This document shows, in pieces, positions 16,179 to 26,300 of a DNA stretch of 64,000 nucleotides. The position numbers and the translations under genes are program-made. Below the pieces are notes generated by a model. The model searched no databases, was not told the DNA's origin, and saw only the letters and a program-made list of their open reading frames with translations. The first letter of the stretch is position 1. Each line of letters starts with the position of its first letter. This stretch comes from Pedobacter kyungheensis (GTDB lineage Bacteria; Bacteroidota; Bacteroidia; Sphingobacteriales; Sphingobacteriaceae), in NCBI RefSeq assembly GCF_000812965.1, contig NZ_JSYN01000038.1, forward strand, positions 1 to 64,000, read 5' to 3'.

Positions 16179-16394
16179 CTGATATATAAGATCTCCCTTC
16201 TTATAGCTTTGCTGTTTAATATTGTAACAAGTTATGCTCCGCAAAATTTAAAATCTTCTCGTTTATACAAGTTTTTTATAAAAAATACCGACAGTGCAAT
16301 TGTATTTCATTATAAGAGCAATTGGGGAGTTCCACCTGAACACCTGATTTTATGCGAAAAAGAAGCTGCAATTAATTTAATTTTTAAACTATGA
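16179..16394 (+). CDS. Short exported protein with a non-ATG start, possibly decayed
   Basis: The frame encodes about 71 residues. An internal TTG at 16209 is the first standard start, but the preceding in-frame codons (CTG at 16179, then IYKISLLIALLFNIVTSYA) spell a complete signal peptide. Translation therefore probably begins at CTG 16179, or an ATG was lost by mutation. The end overlaps the next gene in an ATGA arrangement (16391-16394), typical of translational coupling. No family is recognised. Confidence 0.4.
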   Translation: MIYKISLLIALLFNIVTSYAPQNLKSSRLYKFFIKNTDSAIVFHYKSNWGVPPEHLILCEKEAAINLIFKL

Positions 16395-16864
16395 AATCTA
16401 TATCATTAATAATAATTGCAGTATTTTCGTTTTGTTCGCTTTCATCTGGGCAAGAAAATGGAGATAAATTAATTAGAAAATTTTTGGCAGATATTTATAA
16501 TACTAAAATATCTTCAGAAGTTATCATATCAAAATTCGTAAAGCACGAAGATACAGTATCTTTAAGAACTGCAGCTTTGGCAATATTGGATATGAGAAGC
16601 CCGCGAGATAGTAGTACAGGGCATTTTTCAATTATGAAGAAAGATATTCTTGAACACAATTTTTCGATTGATAATTTTATTGCTTTTAACAGTTCAGATC
16701 AATCGCAATTCAATAACCTTTCTGAGGTTGATAAAAAGGGAGTGTACAGGATAAAGCTAAAAAATACAATACCAGTTTATGTACTGGTTAAGCAAAATAA
16801 AATAGTATCATTTTTTGGTTTCCGAAAAGCCGGCAGTGATTTCTATACTTTTATTGTTTACTAA
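16391..16864 (+). CDS. Small exported protein of unknown function
   Basis: The product has 157 residues with a signal peptide ending near FCSLSSGQ. The body contains KLIRKFLADIYNTKISSEVI and GVYRIKLKNTIPVYVLVKQN, and ends SDFYTFIVY. The fold looks mixed alpha/beta, with an N-terminal helix and C-terminal strands. It overlaps the preceding frame by four bases and is the last gene of the islet. Confidence 0.55.
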   Translation: MKSISLIIIAVFSFCSLSSGQENGDKLIRKFLADIYNTKISSEVIISKFVKHEDTVSLRTAALAILDMRSPRDSSTGHFSIMKKDILEHNFSIDNFIAFNSSDQSQFNNLSEVDKKGVYRIKLKNTIPVYVLVKQNKIVSFFGFRKAGSDFYTFIVY

Positions 16865-17004
16865 TGAAAGCTTAATTTAAGTAATTATCAAAAGTGTAAG
16901 CAAATTCTAGATGTGAAACAGTGAAGCCTATTGGGGTAGCTGAAGAATTCATTAAAACATGATGATGAGACTTTGAAAACATTTAAATTTATTTTTCTCA
17001 ATCT

Positions 17005-17036
17005 ATTGTAGGACTGCAAGATTATCCATATCTTTG
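17005..17036 (+). promoter_or_regulatory. Promoter of the rplK-rpoC operon, inside an inverted repeat
   Basis: ATTG at 17005-17008 and TATCTTTG at 17029-17036 are 20 bp apart, fitting the Bacteroidota promoter. An inverted repeat, GGACTGCAAGA (17011-17021) and TCTTTGCAGTCC (17031-17042), spans the spacer and the -7 element. It could be an operator or, in the first bases of RNA, a small hairpin. Confidence 0.65.
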
Positions 17037-17128
17037 CAGTCCTTTAAGCTTTATAGGAGCCCTAAGGAAATAAATGTTACATGCTTCCAATATTTAACAT
17101 TGAGTTTTAAATAAACAAAAAACACAAA

Positions 17129-17572
17129 ATGGCAAAAGAAGTCAGTGCAATGATCAAATTACAGATCAAAGGCGGAGCGGCAAATCCATCGCCACCAGTA
17201 GGACCTGCGTTAGGTGCTAAAGGGGTGAACATTATGGAGTTTTGCAAACAGTACAACGCTCGTACCCAAGATAAAGCAGGTAAAGTATTGCCAGTTGTAA
17301 TTACTGTTTATGCTGATAAGTCATTCGATTTCATCATCAAAACCCCTCCGGTAGCTATTCAGTTAAAAGATGCTACTAAATTACAGAGTGGTTCTGCTGA
17401 GCCTAACCGTAAGAAAGTTGGGTCGGTGACCTGGGACCAGATTAAAGTTATTGCTGAGGATAAAATGCCTGATTTAAATGCATTTACAATCGAATCAGCA
17501 ATGAGTATGGTTGCTGGAACAGCACGCAGTATGGGAATCACCGTTTCTGGTGACGCACCCTGGAAAAATTAA
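17129..17572 (+). CDS. rplK: Ribosomal protein uL11
   Basis: The product has 147 residues: the N-terminal domain with GGAANPSPPVGPALGAKGVN, the RNA-binding C-terminal domain, and the end with AGTARSMGITVSG. It sits in the GTPase-associated centre of the large subunit. It is first in the rplK-rplA-rplJ-rplL-rpoB-rpoC operon and is cut off from its usual neighbour nusG. Confidence 0.97.
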   Translation: MAKEVSAMIKLQIKGGAANPSPPVGPALGAKGVNIMEFCKQYNARTQDKAGKVLPVVITVYADKSFDFIIKTPPVAIQLKDATKLQSGSAEPNRKKVGSVTWDQIKVIAEDKMPDLNAFTIESAMSMVAGTARSMGITVSGDAPWKN

Positions 17573-17592
17573 TTAAAAAACAGTTTACAACA

Positions 17593-18291
17593 GTGGCGAA
17601 ATTAACTAAAAATCAAAAAAAGGCACATGCTAAAATAGAAGCTGGCAAAGCTTATACTTTGAAGGATGCTGCTGCTTTGGTAAAAGAAATCACTACTACT
17701 AAATTCGATGCTTCAGTTGATATTGATGTATCTTTAGGCGTAGATCCACGTAAAGCCAATCAAATGGTGCGTGGTATTGCTACTTTACCACACGGAACAG
17801 GTAAAACTGTACGTGTTTTAGCTTTAGTAACTCCTGATAAGGAAGAAGAAGCGAAAGCAGCTGGCGCAGACTTCGTAGGTTTAGACGAGTATGTAGCTAA
17901 AATTGAAGGTGGTTGGACCGATGTAGACATTATTATCACTACACCAGCTTGTATGGCTAAGGTAGGTAAATTGGGCCGTGTTTTAGGTCCAAGGAACTTA
18001 ATGCCTAACCCAAAATCAGGTACAGTAACTAACGAAGTTGGTAAAGCTGTAACTGAGGTTAAAGCAGGTAAGATTGATTTTAAAGTAGACAAAACGGGTA
18101 TCATACACGCCTCGATAGGAAAAGTATCATTCCCGGCAGATAAAATTTATGAGAACGCACTTGAAATTATTCAGGTGATTTCAAAATTAAAACCATCTGC
18201 TGCAAAAGGAACTTATTTCAAGAGCATTCACGTGTCTTCTACAATGAGTCCTGGGATTGCAATTGAAACCAAATCAGTAGCGGGGATCTAA
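17593..18291 (+). CDS. rplA: Ribosomal protein uL1
   Basis: The product has 232 residues, starting with GTG at 17593 (MAKLTKNQKKAHAKIEAGKA). It carries the uL1 signature region GKLGRVLGPRNLMPNPKSGT. It forms the L1 stalk at the ribosomal E site and in many bacteria represses its own operon by binding mRNA. It lies 20 bases after rplK and two bases before rplJ. Confidence 0.97.
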   Translation: MAKLTKNQKKAHAKIEAGKAYTLKDAAALVKEITTTKFDASVDIDVSLGVDPRKANQMVRGIATLPHGTGKTVRVLALVTPDKEEEAKAAGADFVGLDEYVAKIEGGWTDVDIIITTPACMAKVGKLGRVLGPRNLMPNPKSGTVTNEVGKAVTEVKAGKIDFKVDKTGIIHASIGKVSFPADKIYENALEIIQVISKLKPSAAKGTYFKSIHVSSTMSPGIAIETKSVAGI

Positions 18292-18293
18292 TC

Positions 18294-18815
18294 ATGAACA
18301 GAGAAGAAAAAAACGAAGTAGTTTTAGAACTACAAGGACAAATGCAAGAGTTTGGCAATTTTTATATTGCTGATACTTCTAGCCTTTCTGTTGAGCAGAT
18401 TAATAACATCCGTCGCAAATGTTTTGAAGGCGATATCGTAATGAAAGTTGCTAAAAACTCTTTAATCCGCAAAGCGATTGAAGGTTTAGAAGGCGACGCT
18501 TCTGAGATATACGAAGCATTAAAAGGTTCATCATCATTATTATTCTCAAAAACAGCTAATGCTCCGGCTAAGTTGATTAAAGCTTTGAGAAAAACTTCTG
18601 ATAAACCAGTGCTTAAAGCAGCATTCATAGATTCATCAGTATACGTTGGCGATGACCAATTGAATAACTTAGTAAGCTTGAAATCAAGAGAAGAGCTTAT
18701 CGGAGATATCGTTGGATTATTACAATCACCAGCTAAAAATGTTCTATCTGCACTTCAATCAGGCGGTAGCAAAATTGCAGGAATTGTTAAAACTCTACAA
18801 GAAAGAGAAGGTTAA
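18294..18815 (+). CDS. rplJ: Ribosomal protein uL10
   Basis: The product has 173 residues. The N-terminal rRNA-binding part includes MNREEKNEVVLELQGQM and KVAKNSLIRKAIEGL, and the C-terminal helix (IGDIVGLLQSPAKNVLSALQ) holds bL12 dimers. It forms the base of the L7/L12 stalk. It starts two bases after rplA, so it is probably translationally coupled. Confidence 0.97.
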   Translation: MNREEKNEVVLELQGQMQEFGNFYIADTSSLSVEQINNIRRKCFEGDIVMKVAKNSLIRKAIEGLEGDASEIYEALKGSSSLLFSKTANAPAKLIKALRKTSDKPVLKAAFIDSSVYVGDDQLNNLVSLKSREELIGDIVGLLQSPAKNVLSALQSGGSKIAGIVKTLQEREG

Positions 18816-18880
18816 CGAACACCTTAAGTTCGCAAATTAAACAAAATTATTTTTACGTAAATTTTTAAAATCTTAATAAA

Positions 18881-19258
18881 ATGGCAGATTTAAAAGCGTT
18901 TGCTGAGCAATTAGTAAACTTAACAGTTAAAGAAGTTAATGAATTAGCTCAAATCTTAAAAGATGAGTATGGTATTGAGCCTGCAGCTGCTGCTGTAGTT
19001 GCTGGTCCTGCTGCTGGTGGTGATGCACCTGCTGCTGCTGCAGAAAAAACATCTTTTGATGTAATCTTAAAAGAAGCTGGTGGTCAGAAATTAGCAGTTG
19101 TAAAACTTGTTAAAGACTTAACTGGTTTAGGTTTGAAAGAAGCTAAAGACTTAGTTGACGGTGCACCAAAAGAATTAAAAGCTGGTGTTGCTAAAGACGA
19201 AGCAGAAGCTCTTAAAAAACAATTAGAAGAAGCTGGAGCAGTAGTTGAGATTAAGTAA
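18881..19258 (+). CDS. rplL: Ribosomal protein bL12
   Basis: The product has 125 residues: the N-terminal dimerisation helices, the flexible Ala-rich hinge (PAAAAVVAGPAAGGDAPAAA) and the C-terminal factor-binding domain (DVILKEAGGQKLAVVKLVKD, GLGLKEAKDLVDGAPK). Codon choice is strongly biased, as expected for a multi-copy stalk protein. It is followed by a hairpin that probably lowers read-through to rpoB. Confidence 0.97.
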   Translation: MADLKAFAEQLVNLTVKEVNELAQILKDEYGIEPAAAAVVAGPAAGGDAPAAAAEKTSFDVILKEAGGQKLAVVKLVKDLTGLGLKEAKDLVDGAPKELKAGVAKDEAEALKKQLEEAGAVVEIK

Positions 19259-19289
19259 TCACTTAACTTAGCTAAGCTAAAAATGTATT

Positions 19290-19318
19290 AGACACCGACT
19301 GAAAATGTCGGTGTCTTT
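19290..19318 (+). terminator. Attenuator between rplL and rpoB
   Basis: AGACACCGAC at 19290-19299 pairs with GTCGGTGTCT at 19307-19316 around TGAAAAT, and only a short T run follows. The position matches the rplL-rpoB attenuator of other bacteria, which keeps polymerase output below ribosomal protein output. Confidence 0.75.
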
Positions 19319-19415
19319 ACCTGTTTATAAACATCTCATTTTGTTTGGTTAATGAGCTTGTTTGAAATTCGAACCAAACAAATAGTTTATTCTTAAACTA
19401 AAATCTTTTAGTCCA

Positions 19416-22400
19416 TTGGCAAAGACAGTCGAACAAAGAGTAAATTTTGCAACTAGTAAGCACATTATAGACTATCCGGATTTTCTGGATGTGCAATTGC
19501 AATCATTCAGAGAATTTTTCCAGATAGATACCACATCAGACGATCGCTCTAGCGAGGGTTTGTTCAAAGTGTTTGCTGAAAACTTTCCAATAACAGATTC
19601 AAGAAATATCTTCGTATTAGAATTTCTTGATTATTTTGTTGATCCGCCGCGTTACGATATACACGAGTGTATTGAGCGTGGATTAACCTACAATGTTCCA
19701 TTAAAAGCAAAGCTTAAGCTTTCTTGTAACGATGTTGAACATGAGGATTTTGAAACCATTATCCAGGATGTGTATTTAGGTACTATCCCGTATATGACAC
19801 CAAAAGGTACATTTGTTATCAACGGTGCAGAACGTGTTATCGTTTCGCAATTACACCGTTCTCCGGGTGTGTTCTTCGGCCAAAGCCGTCACACTAACGG
19901 AACCAAATTGTATTCTGCACGTGTTATCCCTTTCAAAGGTTCATGGATCGAATTTGCTACAGACGTTAACAACGTAATGTACGCTTATATCGATCGTAAG
20001 AAAAAATTCCCGGTTACCACTTTATTACGTGCTATCGGTTACGATTCTGATAAAGACATCTTAGAACTTTTCGATCTTGCTGACGAAGTAAAAGTTAGTA
20101 AATCAGGTTTGAAGAAATACATCGGTCGTAAACTGGCTGCAAGGGTATTGAAGAAATGGGTTGAAGATTTTGTAGATGAAGATACAGGTGAGGTAGTTTC
20201 TATCGACCGTAATGAAGTGATTCTTGAAAGAGAAACCGTTTTAGAAGACGAACACATTGATATGGTTATTGAAGCAGGTGTTAAAACCATTATCCTTTCT
20301 AAGGAAGATGGTGCTAGCCAGGCCGATTATACCATTATATATAATACATTACAAAAGGATACATCAAACTCAGAGAAAGAAGCTGTTGAAAACATCTACC
20401 GTGCTTTGCGTAACGCAGAACCACCTGATGAGGAAACTGCCCGTGGTATCATTGATCGTTTATTCTTCTCAGATAAACGTTACGATTTAGGTGATGTTGG
20501 TCGTTACCGCATCAACCGTAAGTTGAAAATGAATACCCCTGATGATGTAAAAGTATTAACGAAAGCCGATATTATCGCGATTGTTAAATACCTGATCAAA
20601 TTGATCAACTCTAAAGAAGAGGTGGATGATATCGATCACTTATCAAACCGTCGTGTACGTACGGTAGGTGAGCAGTTATACGCACAATTCGGTGTTGGTT
20701 TAGCCCGTATGGCCAGAACTATCCGTGAGCGTATGAACATCCGCGATAACGAGGTGTTTACACCAACTGATTTGATTAACGCCCGTACGTTATCATCAGT
20801 AATCAACTCTTTCTTTGGTACAAACCAGTTATCTCAGTTCATGGATCAAACCAATCCATTGGCAGAGATTACGCACAAACGCCGTTTATCAGCTTTAGGT
20901 CCGGGTGGTTTATCCCGCGAGCGTGCTGGTTTCGAGGTACGTGACGTTCACTACACGCACTACGGTCGTTTATGTACAATTGAAACTCCAGAGGGACCAA
21001 ACATTGGTTTGATTTCATCACTTTGTGTGCATGCAAAAATCAACAATTTAGGTTTCATTGAAACACCATACAAACGCGTTGAAGATGGTAAAGTAGTTGT
21101 AGATTCAGACGTTATCTATTTATCGGCAGAGGATGAGGATGGTAAAACCATTGCTCAGGCTAACGCTGAGTATGATGATAAAGGTGTGTTCTCTACGCCA
21201 CGTGTTAAAGCACGTTACGAGGGTGACTTCCCGATTATCGAGCCTGAGAAATTAGACTTGATGGACGTTGCACCTAACCAGATTACTTCAATTGCTGCTT
21301 CGTTAATTCCGTTCTTAGAACATGATGATGCGAACAGGGCATTGATGGGATCGAACATGCAACGTCAGGCCGTACCATTGTTACGTCCTGAAGCACCAAT
21401 CGTTGGTACAGGTTTGGAAGGTCGCGTTGCCCGCGATTCAAGAACTTTGATCAATGCAGAAGGTGACGGTGTTGTTGAATATGTAGATGCAAACGAAATT
21501 ACCATTAAATATGAGCGTAACGAAGATGATCGTTTAGTTTCATTTGAAGGTGATAGCAAAACATACCGTTTAATCAAATTCAAAAAAACCAACCAGAATA
21601 CCTGTATCAACTTAAAACCAATCGTTAAGAAAGGTCAGAAAGTAAGTAAAGGTCAGGTACTATGCGAAGGTTATGCTACTGAAGATGGCGAATTGGCATT
21701 GGGTAGAAACTTAAAAGTGGCATTCATGCCTTGGCAAGGTTTCAACTTTGAGGATGCGATTGTAATCAATGAGCGTATTGTTCGTGATGACGTTTTCACT
21801 TCATTGCATATTGAAGAGTTTGAATTAGAAGTACGTGATACTAAACGTGGAGAAGAGGAATTAACACCAGATATCCCGAACGTTTCTGAAGAGGCTACAA
21901 AAGACCTTGATGAAAACGGTATTATCCGTATCGGTGCTGAAGTAAAAGAAGGTGATATTTTAATTGGTAAGATTACCCCTAAAGGTGAGTCTGATCCTTC
22001 ACCGGAAGAGAAATTACTACGTGCAATCTTCGGTGATAAAGCAGGTGATGTTAAAGATGCGTCTTTAAAAACTCCTCCTTCAATCCAGGGTGTGGTAATT
22101 GATACTAAATTATTCAGCCGTGCTAAGAAAACTACCAAAGCTGAAGAAAAATCGGCAATTGAGAAGTTAGATAAAGGCTATAACACCGTAACTGAGAAGT
22201 TAAAGAACGAATTAGTAGACAAATTATTCGCTATTGTAAACGGAAAAACATCGCAGGGTGTATTTAATATTTACAAAGAATTATTAGTTGCTAAAGGCGC
22301 TAAATTTACTCAGAAAATTTTAGCAGAGCTTGATTATAACCACATTAGCCCTAACAAATGGACTACTGATGATGATAAAAACGAGCTGATTAAAATGTTG

Positions 22401-23219
22401 CTTCACAACTACGGTATCCGTGTTAACGAAGAACTTGGTGCTTACAAACGCGATAAATTTGCGATCAGTGTAGGTGATGAGCTTCCATCGGGTATTGTAC
22501 AAATGGCAAAAGTTTATGTTGCTAAAAAACGTAAGTTAAAAGTAGGTGATAAAATGGCAGGTCGCCACGGTAACAAAGGTATTGTTGCACGTATTGTACG
22601 TGATGAAGATATGCCTTTCTTAGCTGATGGTAGCCCGGTTGATATCGTGTTGAACCCACTGGGTGTACCTTCACGTATGAACCTTGGTCAGATCTACGAA
22701 ACCGTATTGGCCTGGGCCGGTAAAGAATTGGGTGTTAAATTTGCAACTCCGATTTTTGATGGTGCTACGCACGATGAGGTTGAAGAGTGGATTGCTAAAG
22801 CGGGAGTTCCTGCTTCAGGAAAAACCTACTTATACAATGGTTTAACAGGTGAGCGTTTCGATCAGACCACAACTGTAGGTATTATCTACATGTTGAAACT
22901 AGGTCACATGGTTGATGATAAGATGCACGCCCGTTCAATCGGACCATACTCATTAATTACACAACAACCATTGGGTGGTAAAGCCCAGTTCGGTGGTCAG
23001 CGTTTTGGTGAGATGGAGGTTTGGGCATTAGAAGCATTCGGTGCTGCTAATATTCTTCAGGAGATCTTAACCGTTAAGTCGGATGATGTAATCGGAAGGG
23101 CCAAAACTTACGAAGCCATTGTTAAAGGTGAAAACCTACCAACTCCGGGTGTACCAGAATCGTTTAACGTATTGGTACATGAGTTACGCGGTTTAGGTTT
23201 AGATATTACGTTAGACTAA
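19416..23219 (+). CDS. rpoB: RNA polymerase subunit beta
   Basis: The product has 1267 residues with a TTG start at 19416 (MAKTVEQRVNFATSKH). It is the catalytic beta subunit. Visible landmarks are the rifampicin pocket (FGTNQLSQFMDQTNPLAEIT, then HKRRLSALGPGGL), which has the residues of a sensitive enzyme, and the C-terminal GGKAQFGGQRFGEMEVWALE. Length and order are normal for Bacteroidota. The TTG start may lower initiation. It ends 88 bases before rpoC, a gap filled by a repeat. Confidence 0.97.
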   Translation: MAKTVEQRVNFATSKHIIDYPDFLDVQLQSFREFFQIDTTSDDRSSEGLFKVFAENFPITDSRNIFVLEFLDYFVDPPRYDIHECIERGLTYNVPLKAKLKLSCNDVEHEDFETIIQDVYLGTIPYMTPKGTFVINGAERVIVSQLHRSPGVFFGQSRHTNGTKLYSARVIPFKGSWIEFATDVNNVMYAYIDRKKKFPVTTLLRAIGYDSDKDILELFDLADEVKVSKSGLKKYIGRKLAARVLKKWVEDFVDEDTGEVVSIDRNEVILERETVLEDEHIDMVIEAGVKTIILSKEDGASQADYTIIYNTLQKDTSNSEKEAVENIYRALRNAEPPDEETARGIIDRLFFSDKRYDLGDVGRYRINRKLKMNTPDDVKVLTKADIIAIVKYLIKLINSKEEVDDIDHLSNRRVRTVGEQLYAQFGVGLARMARTIRERMNIRDNEVFTPTDLINARTLSSVINSFFGTNQLSQFMDQTNPLAEITHKRRLSALGPGGLSRERAGFEVRDVHYTHYGRLCTIETPEGPNIGLISSLCVHAKINNLGFIETPYKRVEDGKVVVDSDVIYLSAEDEDGKTIAQANAEYDDKGVFSTPRVKARYEGDFPIIEPEKLDLMDVAPNQITSIAASLIPFLEHDDANRALMGSNMQRQAVPLLRPEAPIVGTGLEGRVARDSRTLINAEGDGVVEYVDANEITIKYERNEDDRLVSFEGDSKTYRLIKFKKTNQNTCINLKPIVKKGQKVSKGQVLCEGYATEDGELALGRNLKVAFMPWQGFNFEDAIVINERIVRDDVFTSLHIEEFELEVRDTKRGEEELTPDIPNVSEEATKDLDENGIIRIGAEVKEGDILIGKITPKGESDPSPEEKLLRAIFGDKAGDVKDASLKTPPSIQGVVIDTKLFSRAKKTTKAEEKSAIEKLDKGYNTVTEKLKNELVDKLFAIVNGKTSQGVFNIYKELLVAKGAKFTQKILAELDYNHISPNKWTTDDDKNELIKMLLHNYGIRVNEELGAYKRDKFAISVGDELPSGIVQMAKVYVAKKRKLKVGDKMAGRHGNKGIVARIVRDEDMPFLADGSPVDIVLNPLGVPSRMNLGQIYETVLAWAGKELGVKFATPIFDGATHDEVEEWIAKAGVPASGKTYLYNGLTGERFDQTTTVGIIYMLKLGHMVDDKMHARSIGPYSLITQQPLGGKAQFGGQRFGEMEVWALEAFGAANILQEILTVKSDDVIGRAKTYEAIVKGENLPTPGVPESFNVLVHELRGLGLDITLD

Positions 23220-23300
23220 GTATTAAGTATTAAAGTATCGAGTATCAAGATCGGATTACCCGTCTAGATACTTGATACTAGGTACTTGCTACTAAAAACA
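23220..23300 (+). repeat. GTATCAAG-type inverted repeat in the rpoB-rpoC spacer
   Basis: Directly after the rpoB stop codon come TATTAAGTATTAAAGTATC and AGTATCAAG words, and then, on the other arm, GATACTTGATACT and GGTACTTGCTAC. The arms can pair around CGGATTACCCGT. The words resemble other stop-adjacent repeats in this window, and the element stands inside one of the most conserved operons. Confidence 0.75.
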
Positions 23301-23307
23301 AAAAGAT

Positions 23308-26300
23308 ATGTCTTACAAAAAGGATAATAAATTAAAAAGCAATTTCACATCAATCACGATTAGCTTATCGTCTCCGGAAACTATTCTGGAACGTTCAAGC
23401 GGTGAGGTGTTGAAACCAGAAACCATTAACTACCGTACTTACAAACCTGAGCGTGATGGTTTGTTCTGTGAGCGTATTTTTGGTCCGGTAAAAGATTACG
23501 AATGTCATTGCGGTAAATACAAACGTATCCGTTATAAGGGTATTGTTTGTGATCGTTGTGGTGTTGAAGTAACTGAAAAGAAAGTACGTCGTGAGCGTAT
23601 GGGGCACATCGCTTTGGTGGTTCCTGTTGCACACATCTGGTATTTCCGTTCTTTACCAAACAAAATCGGTTATTTATTAGGTTTACCTACTAAAAAATTA
23701 GATTTAATTATCTATTACGAGCGTTACGTAGTTATTCAGTCTGGTCTAATGGCTGAAGAAGGTATCAACTATATGGACTTCTTAACGGAAGAAGAATATT
23801 TAGATATCTTAGATAAATTACCTAAAGAAAACCAATACTTGGATGATAAAGATCCTAATAAATTCATCGCCAAAATGGGTGCTGAAGCATTAGAAGATTT
23901 ATTAAAACGTATTGATTTAGATACTTTATCTTACGACTTACGTCACCAGGCGGCTAACGAAACTTCTCAGCAACGTAAAAATGAGGCGTTAAAACGTCTT
24001 CAGGTTGTAGAAGCTTTCCGTGGTGCCAATACCCGTATCGAGAATCGCCCTGAGTGGATGATTGTTAAAATCGTTCCGGTTATTCCACCAGAATTACGTC
24101 CGTTGGTGCCATTAGAAGGTGGTCGTTTCGCTACTTCAGATTTAAATGATTTATACCGTCGTGTAATTATCCGTAACAACCGTTTAAAACGTTTGATCGA
24201 GATTAAAGCACCAGAGGTAATTTTACGTAACGAGAAACGTATGTTACAGGAAGCTGTAGATTCGTTATTCGATAACTCACGTAAAGTTAACGCAGTAAAA
24301 ACTGAAGGTAACCGTGCTTTAAAATCACTTTCAGATATTTTGAAAGGTAAACAAGGTCGTTTCCGTCAGAACTTATTGGGTAAACGTGTGGATTACTCGG
24401 CACGTTCGGTAATTGTTGTAGGGCCTAGCCTTAAATTACACGAGTGCGGTATTCCTAAAGATATGGCTGCTGAGCTTTACAAACCATTCATCATCCGTAA
24501 GATGATTGAACGTGGTGTGGTAAAAACAGTTAAATCAGCTAAGAAAATTGTAGATAGAAAAGATCCTTTAGTTTGGGATATCCTGGAGAACGTATTAAAA
24601 GGTCACCCGGTATTATTAAACCGTGCACCTACGCTTCACAGATTAGGTATCCAGGCTTTCCAGCCAAAACTAATCGAAGGAAAAGCGATCCAGTTACACC
24701 CATTAGTTTGTACCGCATTCAACGCCGATTTTGACGGTGACCAGATGGCTGTCCACTTACCACTAGGTAACGCAGCAATTTTGGAAGCCCAGGTATTAAT
24801 GTTGGCTGCACACAACATCTTAAACCCTGCAAACGGTACGCCAATTACTGTACCATCGCAGGATATGGTTTTGGGTCTTTATTACATTACTAAAGGCCGC
24901 AGAACTGATGAAACAAGAGTGGTTAAAGGACAGGATTCTGCTTTCTATTCTCCGGAAGAAGTAATTATTGCTTATAACGAGAAAGAATTAGACTTGCACG
25001 CATTTATCAAAGTAAGGGTAAATGTGAAACAAGCTGATGGCACTATCGCTAACAAATTAACCGAAACTACTGTTGGTAGAGTATTATTCAACCAGTTGGT
25101 TCCGGAAGAAGTGGGTTATATCAACGAGTTATTAACTAAAAAATCGTTAAGAGATATTATCGGTGAAGTAGTTAAAATGACTGGTATGGCACGTGCTTCT
25201 CAGTTCCTTGATGATATCAAAGAATTAGGTTTCAAAATGGCGTTCCAGGGAGGTTTATCGTTCAACTTACAAGACGTAAACATTCCGGTAGAGAAACATA
25301 CATTATTAGAGCAGGCTGCAGCAGAAGTTGAAGAGGTAAGAAACAACTATAACATGGGTTTCATTACCAACAACGAACGTTACAACCAGATTATCGATAT
25401 CTGGACCCGTATCAACAACAGGTTAACTACTTTCGTTATGACTCAGTTATCGTCAGATAACCAGGGCTTTAACTCGGTTTACATGATGCTTGACTCGGGA
25501 GCACGTGGATCTAAAGAGCAGATTCGTCAGCTTTGCGGTATGCGTGGTTTGATGGCTAAGCCTCAAAAATCAGGTTCAGGTGGCGATATCATTGAAAACC
25601 CGATTTTATCAAACTTTAAAGAAGGTTTATCGGTATTAGAGTACTTCATCTCTACACACGGTGCCCGTAAAGGTTTGGCTGATACGGCGTTAAAAACTGC
25701 CGATGCGGGTTACTTAACCCGTCGTTTGCATGACGTTGCTCAGGATATGATTGTTAACGATGAGGATTGTGGTACTTTAAGAGGTATGTACACAACCGCA
25801 TTGAAAGATAACGAAGATATTGTTGAACCATTATACGAGCGTATTTTAGGTCGTACATCATTACACGATGTGTACAATCCTTTAAATGGTGAGTTATTGG
25901 TAGCTGCTGGTCAAGATATTGATGAAGATGTAGCTAAAACAATTGAAGAATCGCCGCTTGAAGGTATCGAAATCCGTTCGGTATTAACCTGCGAATCTAA
26001 ACGTGGTGTTTGTGCCTTATGTTATGGCCGTAACTTAGCGTCTGGTAAACGTGTTCAAAGAGGTGAGGCTGTTGGTGTAATTGCAGCACAGTCAATCGGT
26101 GAGCCGGGTACACAGTTAACACTTCGTACTTTCCACGTGGGTGGTACTGCATCAAACATCGCTGCAGAATCTAACATCGTAGCTAAGTTTGATGGTGTGG
26201 TTGAGTTCGAAAACATTCGTACTGTAGATACACAAACTGAAGATGGTACCGTACAGGTTGTATTGGGCCGTTCAGGTGAGTTTAGAATTGTTGAACCAGG

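Noticed and set aside
13124..16864. Toxin-immunity or defence system
   Set aside because: Secreted proteins with an HExxH site fit many roles. No immunity-type gene, secretion marker or known defence domain could be named, so only the islet itself is reported.
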